Positions 48,801 through 60,800 of a stretch of DNA of 64,000 nucleotides are shown one piece after another. Below the pieces are notes generated by a model, which saw nothing but the letters and a program-made list of their open reading frames with translations, had not been told where the DNA came from and ran no database searches. The first letter of the stretch is position 1, and each line of letters begins with the position of its first letter. The stretch spans positions 9,376,790-9,440,789 of the forward strand of contig NC_052017.1 in assembly GCF_015832195.1 (NCBI RefSeq), in the 5' to 3' direction. The translations under genes were made by a program, and so were the position numbers. Origin of the DNA: Motacilla alba alba. Taxonomy: Eukaryota; Chordata; Aves; Passeriformes; Motacillidae.

Positions 48801-51800
48801 AAATCTGACAGAGGCATAATAGACAAATATAAAATCAGAGCAAAATCTTCCACAAAGTTTTTCCCGATTCTGAGTACAGCTCTATATATTTTTGTATTTA
48901 TGCATATGTTGTTTTAAAAATAACAAAGATTAACCAATCCACTTAAGAGTAAGTCAGGATAGGACAAACTTATAAACAAATATACCAGACATGAAATTGT
49001 GTATTGTATGCTCACCTGCAGGAATGCACCACCACAATCAGTTTGTTTCTTTGTGAACTATGACGAATTGTTAGCTGAATCTGTCCTAATGGAGATTGCC
49101 CCAGAGTTGTTCCACTGCAGGAAAAAGCAGAATATTATGCTTAGTTTTTAAAATGCACATTAGAAGTAAGAATTAACTGAGTAGTTTTCCCAGAACTCAT
49201 GTATTAACCATTTAACTTCTCTAGACCAGTGTGAAAGAAGAGAACACGTGTAAGTGTGTGAGCATATCCTCATCAGATTCTCGTACTTCAGTTCCTTGGC
49301 CAACAATTCTGCTCTCCAAAACAGGCCAGGTATTCTTGTCATTAGGAATATGGGACTTTATTCATTACAAGTAAAGAACTTGCTTGCCCTAAAATAAACA
49401 TCAAAGCAGCATCTAGGAAATTGGAAAGAATAATAGTGCTAACTGCAATGAAAACCTCAGGCATAGGCCACTCTTACCTAAGGCCAGAAGCCAATTAGGA
49501 AACCAGCTCATTCTTTTCTAAATTCTCTTATTAAAGAAATGTAGATATTCTTGGGATTAAAATAGTTATCATTTAAATCTACTTCCTGTTGTAAAATCTC
49601 AGTATAAATACAACCATTTTACTTTTCTATAGTTTATATCACCATGAAAAGAAGATTAGAAAAAATTTACACTTACAGGTCATGTTTAAATAAAAAAGCA
49701 AGCACCATGGTAAAAAATGTTTTACAGAATGGCCAGAATATGCAGTTCCCTCATTTCCATGAAATGCTCATTTTAATTTGTCTGAACTGACTGTAAGTAT
49801 CTTCCTATCACACAGGACTGCACGTGCCATATTTGCCATTTCTCAGCAACCTGAAGGATATCTTATCCTCAAGGGAGAAGAGTGCCTGTTTTGTGAATAT
49901 CTACTACAAAGTGATTGATGCATTAAAATTCCCAAGTGATTCACTTAAAAAAAATAGAATGAAGGTTTAATTTCAGTATTTTTTTAGTTGAAATAAAAAA
50001 AATAAATAATCAAAGCACCCAAAGGCATGTGGTCTGCAATAAAAGGACCTCATTATCTGTAGCTTTATCACTCTCACCAAATGACAAAGTATGACATTTG
50101 TGCATTTCATGAGGAATAGTATTTCAATCTTTATCACAAGTAACAAACTCTAACTCAGTTTTGGACTAGGAGAGAGCCTGACAAAGGCAAGACAAGTTAG
50201 CATGTGACCATGAAGATAAATGGGGGTCTGGAGCACATAAGCAGGTGGTGTATTAGTACAAATTGAAGAGAGAGCCCCCAGCAGACTCAACTGCAGCCCT
50301 TCCACTACTTAAACCAGACATTTTAGAGAAGACCAAGTCAGAATCCTCATGGCTGTACACAGTAAAATAACAAGAGGCCATAGTCAAACTGCAGCAAGAT
50401 AAATTTCAATAGAAATAATGAAGAACGTTTTAAAAGTGGAGTGGTTAAGCACTGGAGTTGCTGAACAAGTTATGGCATCTTGATCCTTGGAGATAACCAA
50501 AAGTTGTTTGGACAAGGCCCAAGAAACCTAATCTAACTTTGAAGAGGAATCTGCTTAGAGCAGAGGGATGATCAACCAGAGATTCTGTCCAACCTCTATG
50601 ACTCAGTTGATTCTATGAACTCTGACAGAGAAAAAGATTAATTGGTTCAATCCCTTGCTAGTAAAAAAATAAAATCTTTCCACCAAGATTCACAGAGAGC
50701 TCCATGAATAGGGAATGAATAGTTTCCAGTCTCCTATTCAGAGCAGGATGGCTGCTCAGCTGTCTGTACTTGGTAAGCATAGCTGCCCACTGAAGCAAGT
50801 AAAAAAAAATTTAAGAATTTAAGAAAGCATGTCTGCAACAATCTTCAGTGACTGCCTAGTAACAGTCTACCCATTTAACATTCCTTATAGCCTAATATCC
50901 CTCAGAGTTATTAAAAAGACCAACCATTTCCGGCTTAATTAATGCTAATAGGATTCAGTGGTGAAGCAGGCAACTACTGCCATGAAACTACAAAGTGCAG
51001 CTAGGAGAAGAAGTGGGACTTTATCTAGCAGACGATCACAATGGTAAAGAACTTCTAATTGCAGCTTCTGTCTGAGATACCAGGAAGAAGCAGAAAATCC
51101 CAATGACTGAACAGTAAAGAGCATTTCTGAGATGTGAACTAAGCACTCTTTGGTGACACTGTGAATGAGCTGGGCTGTGCTGCAGAAGCCCTCAGTGAAG
51201 GCCGTACTTCTCGAGCTGCCGGAGCCTCTGGCGCAGCTCCTGCGTGGCGATGGGCAGCGAGATGTCCGAGGCGATGCTGGGCGTGGGCTCCTTCACCGAC
51301 AGGTGGCTGGGGGAGTAGGAGAAGTTGGAGGCGTGGAGACTGGAGGAGCTGCGGCTGAGATCTGTTGGCCACTGCGGGCTGGCATTGGGAGGCTGACTTT
51401 TATCAGCTGTGTCAGTCTTTTTATCACTGTCAGTCACTGGGGATGCTGGAACGGGCTTGTTTGGATCAGATGTTGGCGAGACAGGAACCTGAGGCTTAAA
51501 AGATGATTTTCTAGCATCTTTGGAAACAGACGGCCTTTTTACTTGGGCTGAATGTTGATGATCTGGAGATCTTGCCTGCTTTTCAAGAGAAAGGACCTGG
51601 ATACAGGAAAATGCATATAATGTTACTATTTTGCGGTATAAGAAACAGGAACAAATTAAAAGAATACTGGTTGGTGACAAGTTGTGAAGTTAAGACAGTA
51701 AAGCAGGACCAAAGCCATTCAGAATTACTAACTCTACACTACGAAATGCTTTACGTGACAAAGCACATCTCCACCTTCTTCATGGCAACTGCAGTAACTA

Positions 51801-54800
51801 TAAAACAATGAAATTCTCAATCCATTAAGAATTATTGTCCTCATTATTCCCTTCACATATTCTATGCACTTCTGGTGTAAACAGCATTTTACTTTGCAGT
51901 TCTAGCCATCTGGAAAGATATTCTGCAATTTTTTCTTCTACTCTTTTGAAATTTAATTTTACATCACAATTTTTTCTCATTAATTGTTCTTACTTTCTCT
52001 TTTATATGTTGCTTTAATTTATTAATGACACATAAGCAACAAAGTCCTTTAGAAAGAAAAATAACAGAAGTGTGACAGTATTTGCAAAGAGATATAGTAC
52101 CTTATTAAACCAAGTAATTTAGATGGAGAAAAAATACAAACCAACTTTCAGGTTGCAAATCTTGTTTTCAAAACTCCAACATGTCTGAAGGCTGGTTTGA
52201 ATTTTTCCAGTACTACACAGGTACTTCCTTTCCTTATACACTTTATTTTTTAAAACCATCAAAACCTCAGTTCCATTTCTAGATAGAAGCTTTTTCACTG
52301 ATCTGTAGCCCATTGGGTTCAAAAGAGATTTGAAGGAATTCAGATTCCAAACATGATTTCCAAACCTAAAACCACAGGGGACCTTGGTTTTAATTAATGC
52401 AGGTTACTATTGTTTTATTTTGAGCATTATACAGTCTTCAAATGGAATATATTTAAATTAGAGGCTATCTCTGTGTACTGATAGCTCTGCACAACCAAGG
52501 ACACTTGGCAGGTGACATCAAAGGAAATATACTGGCTTCTTCAAAAGCTGGCAGACCAAGAGTCACCACAGCCCTAAATATGCTTTCAGATGTTTACAAT
52601 GGGAAAGGTTTTAGAGTACCCTGAGTGCAATCTTCATGTTTATAGTGCTGTTGGGACCAGAGTTGCTCAGGTGGAATCGCTGATGCATAGTTAAATCTTC
52701 ACTCTCTAGCAACTGGCTTAGAGGCAGCTTGAAGTTCCCCAAAGAACACTGGTGTTGTTCATCCCTCACCTGAAGGAACACAGAAATTAAGTCACTTTGC
52801 ATCATCTGCTTTGTAAGAATTCAAAGAAAGAAAATACATTTTTATTTCAAAACAAAAAATACAAGCAATATCGAAAGCAGTTTGTTCTTAAACCAAGTTT
52901 CCGTGATTTTAAGATTACTTTACATTGAAGGAGAAAAAAACAAATATACTCAATGCCTCATTTCTTCTACAGCAAAAGAAAGACAGAAAAGTAACCACCA
53001 CATCTACATCTACCAGACCTTTGAGCAAAGTAACTACAGTGTTTCCAAACTGTCTGTGTGAAAATTAATTCCCACAGCTATCAGAGAAAGAGTGACTAAG
53101 ACAGTCCTCATTTACACTTCAGTGTCTTAGAACTATGTAAAGGACATGTCAACAGTGTAAAGGGATAAGTATATAGATAAAGTGAATACTTCCTTGGTAT
53201 GAGAGAGCAAAGATTCCTAGTTCCAAACTGGTATACCAAATTTACTTTTGGATTTTTTTTTAAATTAGAAAAGACAGCCATTAACTATGTTATTCAGGTG
53301 AGAGCCTGCTTATAGTCTTTCTTCCTTTTAGTAGTAAATGGAAATAAACATTTTATTGCCTGGTCTAAAAATACTTTAAGTATAATTTTAATCATGTTCA
53401 CATTATATTTAGTCTCATTTTATAACAGCATTTAATGTGTGACTTTTACTACTGCAACATCTTAGAAAAGAAAGGTATCTAAAGAGAGTGAGACACATAC
53501 CTCAACTTCAAGATCTTGTCTTTTGGGATTGTGTACAAAGAAAGTAAAGTTTTCCTCCCATACTGGTTCATTGGTCTTGTATCTAATCTGAAGTTAAGAA
53601 AAGAGGAATACATAAATTATCAAACTGTTTGTCTAATAGGGGTGGTGTCAAGAGATCAGCACATTTTTCATTTTGCCATTTTATTTGTGTGCAGAGAAGG
53701 GCAGCAAGGCTCGGGAAGGGTCTAGAGAACAAGTCTGATGAGGAACAGCTGAGGGAGCTGGGATTGTTTAGTCTGGAGGAGGCTCAGGGGGTACCTTATT
53801 GTTCTCTACAATTCTCTGACAGGAAGCTGCCTGAAAGGAGGCTGTAGCCAGGTCGGGGTCAGCCTCTTCTCCCAGGCAACCAGTGACAGGACAAGCGGAC
53901 ACAGTCTTCAACTGCAACAGGGCAAGTTTAGGCCAGACATTAGAAAAGAATTCTTCACAGAAATAGTGACTGGGCTCTGGAATGGGCTGCCCAGGGAGGT
54001 GATGGAGACACCGTCCCTGTAGGTGTTTAAGAAATATTTGATGTGGCCCTTTGTGCCACGGTTTAGTTAATAGGGTGGTTTTAGGTCAGAGGTTGTAATC
54101 CTTGGCTGCCTGTTGCCAATTTCAGTTCTGGTGACGACTCAGTGTTGTGTATATGCTCCATGGTTTGGTAGCCAAATGCCAAGCTCACAGACCTACCAAA
54201 GATGTGAAGACAGAGCCAAGTCTAGAGCAGGAACTTACCTTACTCTCCTGTGCCTTGTGTCCAACTGACAGCAAAACAAGTGGGTTGGGATTGCTGTTTA
54301 TTTTCTTTCCTGACTGGTAAAGAAAAAGCAAAAACTTTGCCTTCAGAATAAAGCAAAACCTCTCCCCTCTGAAAATTAAACGTTTGCATCTTAAAAATAC
54401 AAATCATATGCATTCTACTACATGCTTCTCTGTTACTCTCAGTATTTTATTCAGCCGGCTGGAATGGCAGACTGGCGAGTAGCTGGTGAACACATCAACA
54501 CGAAGGCATCCAACTACCTCAATATGCTGAAGCAAAATGCTGCTAAGAAGCAGGAGTTTCAGACTCATTTCCATTTTCTTTAAATGAAACTGGTAAGATG
54601 CAAATTCTTATCTTTTAATGAGCATTACAATCCCCAAAGCTAATGAAGCATAGTTAAAACTGCAAAATGAATATTGCATGCAGATGGAAGATATGAAGAA
54701 AGCACAAACTCAGGAACTTCATATACAGTGCTGCAGAACTGTTAAATTGGATGTGGTATCCAACACTTATGTTCCCTACTTTTCAGTTTGGAGAGAAAGA

Positions 54801-57800
54801 ATGTGCACTATAATGTATGTGAGGGATATTTCTACAGTTTACCAAATAATCTTTATTAGAGAATCAACCATCTGCCATATCTGAGCCTTGCTCACCAGCT
54901 GTATAGCATTACATCAGACTGTGAAAACAAACATCAGTTTAGAAACAAATTATATATGCAAAGGAACATTCCAACTATATGTTTCTTTCATGAATTTCAA
55001 TTTAATCTAACAAAAATTCAATTCAGAAAGAAAATTTAGACATGAAAGTTAATCATCTCAAGCAGGTGTTAATGCAGTTTAAAAAGCCTAGAAAATGTAG
55101 GATACAGGGTTACTTTGAGTTCTACCCTGTAGAAAAATCAGGTATATCAACAGAAAGTTAGTTAAAATCTTCTTAATGCATGTAAGGTCACAATTACAAC
55201 CAAGTGATTCAAATATTTTATATTTTAAATTAAGAAAGTGTGTAATTAAGGTAAATTTTCTGATCTGAACATTCTGGACATCATACTTCCACTAGTAATT
55301 CTCAACTTTCATGTCACATACTGCTTAGAACCATACTTCCTTTAGAAATAAAGCTGTTAAGAAAGCACTCCTTTCTTGGATGAATGCTGCCTTTTTTTAT
55401 GATTTCTAATAAAAAAATATTTAGCTCTCAAATAAAGCTGAATACAAAGGTTTACAGGACAGAAAGAAACCCATATTACACTGCAACTGACGGTGTTTTA
55501 AAATAGTAGGTGACATTATCTTCATTTTTTTTCTTTGTCCACAAAATGGTGCCTGAAATTCTCTTCATAAAATGAAGAAACTACAGGAGTTGACAAAAAG
55601 ACCCTGTCACTTATGCTGATATGGAAATAGGAATAATTGTAATTCAGATTAAGCAGGTAGCAATGTGCACACACATGTAATGCACCTCTAACACCAGGTA
55701 CTGACAGACTCGTTGACAGCCTATTAAAGTCTGTCCCTTGTTCAAGTTCCTCCAGCTGGACATTAGCCCTTTCCAAGTTTGCCTACCAAAAAGTTGGCCT
55801 AAATTTCTTTAGCAGTCATATAAAAGATGGAAAACCTACGAAAAACATCTAGCAGGAACAAGATTATTCCAAACCAGTCATTCAGAGCTGAGTGATAAGG
55901 TATCACTCAGTTTGTGGACGATGTCTTAGCTTTCATGTCAGCTTCATTCTTTAGTTACTACTACAAATCAGTTCCCAGCACTTTTCCCCAGTCTTCTCAA
56001 GCAGCCTGTACTCCACTGATCTGATCTAGAGTTCAAATTACCACAGACCACAGTATTTTAACATCCTGACACTGGCCTCTTGAAATCAAATTCAAGTGAA
56101 ACAGAATTACACTAAGTATGTGTCTGGCAATAGAAATCCCATCCAGTGTTGGAAGCAGAGTGTTGCAGGCATTCGTGCATTTCCAATTACTTTTGTGACC
56201 TTAAATGGACAACTATATTACAGTTACCTTCAGGGCTTTCTGAACAGCAGCCTTCTTCAAGCCATCAGGGTTAAATTCTAATGGATTATTCTTTTAAGTC
56301 AGGAGAGAATGAACATAGGAAGGGTTAATAAGACATGCAATGAAGCAATTTCACTAGGTTAATTAATTATGACATGACAACATAGGACAAAGCAGGGAAA
56401 AAAAAAACCAACCTAAAAAAACCCAAAAAACCACAACACCTTTCAAACAAAACAAAACAATGAAGGACCACCACAACGACAAAAAAAGTCTGACAAATTT
56501 TTTTTTCCTCTTCTCCTCTGGATATTTTTATTCTGCATTAAAACTAATATACCAAATTTCCATCTGCTTGTATTTCTCTGCTCATTTTTTTTACCCTAAT
56601 AGAGATAATTCACAAAATATTTTTATTTATTGCCTGATGCCCTATGAAATGCCTTCTGAATGATCCTTTTTAGAACTTGTTTGAGCATATTTTCACAACC
56701 CAGAATCTTCTCTGATGATAAGTCAACTAATTATGCAAAGGAGTCCTTTTATGGGAGAAATTACAACATCTAATTGATAGGGACTTAAATAATTATAAAA
56801 GTCAAAGTTTTTTAAGCCTTTTCAGAAAAGTGATGCAAACACTGCATGCTAACTAGAATGAAGGTCTGCTGCTTTACTCAGTTGAATGAAGACATGCAAA
56901 TACACTAAAAATAGTAATTTAAACTGGCCAAGCAGGACAAAACCTCTGACTGCTTCCATTAAATATGGAAATTTCAGAATTTTATTTTAAGATTAATATA
57001 CTGTTCTTTAAGTGACACAATATTGTCTAGAAGAATTTGCATTCAATTCATAAGAAAACATTTCAGAAAATAAGATTTGGAAATAAAACAGACCTCAAGT
57101 TAGTGTACTCACAGCTAGCTTTTTCTAGAGACACATTTTTGTTTCAATTAATAATTCTTTTTTAGAAGCTGTAGATTGTGGCAATAAAAAATTGCAGTGG
57201 CCTTTTAAAATATTCTGGTTTATGAACAGGAACTGGTATTAATGCTTTGCCAAAAGAAATGCCTTTCTGAAATGAAAATCTAAGTGACTAAAAATTTGAA
57301 GAGATTTAACCTTTACACAGAAATATTATTTTGCAGTTTCTTTTGGGATATTATATATTCCACTTGGCCAAAATATTCCAAAGATTCCTGGCATCCTGCT
57401 TGAAAATTTCTATTTCAGAATGAACATACAATATCCAGGACAAAATCACAGAATATTTTGAGTTGGAAGCAATCTACACACAAGGAACATCAAGTCCAAC
57501 TCTTAAACTTGAGAGAACCAGAATAAGGTATGACTACTTTTTTTGGGGTATTTTTCTTGAACATTATATTTCTTAAAATAAAATCAAGGAACTGTCCACA
57601 GTTATTTATCTGATACATTAGGAACTTAGTATTGTACTTACAGAACTTCAAAGATAGAGATTGCCCACTATCCCTAGTTGAAACTAATTATTCCTCAGTG
57701 AAACTAAAGCTTAACTGTTTTTCATTAGGAAATTCTTAAATGCTCAACAGGTACATTTTTTGCTGGAGTTTAAGCACTGTTCCCTGTTTTCTGACAAAGA

Positions 57801-60800
57801 GAGAAGTGTCACTTTGTTTGCAGCAATTGTGGATTCCCCATCCCTGGAAATGTTCAAGGCCAGGTTGAATGGGGCTTTTGAGGAACCTGATCTGGTGCAA
57901 GGTGTCCCTGCCCATGGCAGAGGGGTTGGAAGGAGATGATCTTTAAGGTCCCTTCCAACCCAAACCCTTCTGTGGTTCCATGATTTATTTCCTAGGGCTG
58001 AAGTCCCTTTCTCTGCTAGCCATGGTTACTGTCTCTCTCTTCATCAGTGCTGTGCTCCAGACCTTATTTTGCTACAGACAAGATCAGGGCCTTGGTAATG
58101 GCTAAGAGAACAAAAGGATTAGGCCATGCTTCTCACAAGCTGCATTCCTCTTTTCTACACAGAGTACAGGGTTTTCTTTCATTACAATATGAAACAGCAT
58201 GACTAAAAATCTCTTTATGTAGAAAGATCTCTCTTCAAATCTCTTTCTTTCTCTTTCCATCCTACATTTATAATGATGCAATGACCGTCCTCTACAGAGA
58301 AGTACTTGATTTTGTCAGGTGGCATTTACAATTCGCCAAAATAATTTTGAATCTTAAACTGCCACTCAACTTACTGGACTTTTTTCCCTTCCCATTTGCA
58401 CCTGCATATTCAATACAAATCTTTCCCCTCCTATATTATTATTCCAAGGAATTTTAGAAGTCAAAACCAAACCTATATGATCATACATAAGGGCAGGCAA
58501 CCACTGACTCCTGGATATTGAGCATGTCTCAATTCCTCTGGAATCATAGCAAGGATAGGCCAAGAGGGACATCAGCTGGGGCAAATGTGTTTAAGCCAGG
58601 CCTCAGGTTTCAAGGGAAGAAGCTGCAGGTCCATGAAGATGGTGGCTGAAAGGCTGGGAGGAAGGAGATTTAGAGGAGAAAAGGGGATACTCAATATAAA
58701 AAGGGAAGGTCTTGCTTTGGGTGAAAGAATAGTCTTGGTATGGTTCTGAGTGTCTCTGCAGTAACAGGAAAAGAGAATGGGTTATCCAAGAAATACACTG
58801 ATAATGACACAGTGGAATTCTCTAACAGCCAGTGACATTTGCAGTAAATCCTAATAACAAACCCATAAATCATACAAGTAACAAAGTGGTTTGTTATTCA
58901 GCCAGTTCTGATTCAATACGCTTTGAAGAATAACTCATTACTTCTTTAGACTCACTAAGTGTTGCTTGGGGTATCTCTGAGTGCATCCTCACTGGATAAC
59001 CAGAAGACAGTCACTACCTATAAGAGCTCATTTACAATATGGACAATTTATAAATTACACAGCCACCAAAACTGTTATGAACTATTGATTATCATAAAAC
59101 TTGTGTTACTTTTGGAAATTAAACTAACACAATTCTCATACATAAACTTCAGCTAAATCAGATTTAGATGGGTAAATGTCTTGGCCTCACAAACCCAGAT
59201 TTGCAGCAGTGAATAAACTATCTACAAAGGAACAGACATCACTCAGAATTTTCCTCTCCCCATGGGAAGTGAGCTCCCTTTTGAACACTTTTCCAGTAAC
59301 TCATGTTCCACGTTAGAGACTGAGCTTGCAGTGTGAATGTTTGTGCAACAGCCCATGTTTAAGGATGCCCTGGGAACAAGTGCAGTTCTGGGGCTGCTGG
59401 AGCTGGCTTTTATCCCTGGGCTACTTCACACCTCTCCTGTCCCCTGGCCTTCAGCCACACCCCTCCTCCTCTTGCAGCAAGATCAGCATCCAGGACACTG
59501 CAGAGCCAGGCAGTTCCAGTGCTGCAGAAGGGAATCCAGACCCAGCTTTTTTTGAACAGCTGCTGTTCCACTCTGCCTCACAAATCAATTCAGGGATTTA
59601 CAAAGTTTTGTCTGATTTCTAAATAAATGCTCTATACAGACAACCTGTCTTAACACAAAGATCCTAAGATCCACAAAAACCATCAGGGCTACATCCTTAA
59701 TCCAGCATTTTGATTTTTTTTTTAGTAATAATTATTTTAAAGATATATCTGGCATTGGTGTAACTAAAAGAAACAGCAACTTCTTAACATTTTAATACCA
59801 AGATGATGGAACTGTAGGTTATAAATTGTCTTTCTCATTCATTTATTTTTAACAAGATTATAGAATGGTTATAACTTTTTAGACTCTTTAAAATTAACCT
59901 CTTCAGAGAAACTAACAGGATTTTGCTGGGCTTTGGAAAGGTGTTTTAAAATCAAGGATTATGATGTGGCCAGCCAGTTACACATTTATCTGCACAATCT
60001 CCAAAGACAAACCCACCTCTCTCTGGCAAAACAATACTTATTCCTAACAGATTCTCAGTTTTTTTGAAGATACCAAGGTTGTACTTCCAGATTTAAGTGT
60101 AAGATACTCAGAGGCTCATCAGTTTTTAGTAGTTTTGTAACATTAAATTCAAGCAAAAAGTAATACTTGTTAGTTCACCCTAGCCTGGATTCTCTCAACT
60201 ACAGACTAATTTCCAAAAAAGAAAAGGAGCTTGGGAATTTGCAAAACAAGGAGCATCATGGAGTGAGATAGAATTTACAAGGGAATTTATAGTCTGGGAA
60301 GCACAAAGAACTGCACCCATTTTTAAAGCAACTTGAACCAGTGTGGAGAGGTTGCAAGTTCTTACAAACATTGAGTGTGTCACCTTTTGAAGAAACTATT
60401 GGTTGTAATATTTATTATTTTAATTTCTTTGTAATAAAAGCCAAAAATTAACCAGCACTCAGTGTGCTAGCATAGTATTAATTTTATTTCTCAATGAATC
60501 AGCAATTTAAGTTAAATGTAAAAAGTTTTTAAAACAAACTTATCTTGGGTTTTATCAAAAAAGGTTAATTACTTACCCAATGATATGCTGATCAATGAAA
60601 TTTAAGTAGCCTTTAAAATGCAATAAAAATAGCACAAAAACAATGCACACTTGTTGAAACCATGCAGGAAAACAAATTGCATGCTCTCATTCCACTAGAG
60701 TGAGTGGCTTTAGTAGCACTAATCCACACTCTGGCAGAGAAAAGGTACAATACAAACAATACCAGAGAACTCACAAATAGTGCTCTATAGAGTGAGGTAG

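Noticed and set aside
55522..55776. An 84-codon minus-strand open frame in an ESYT2 intron
   Set aside because: No convincing splice sites, no recognisable domain, and the ESYT2 frame is complete without it.
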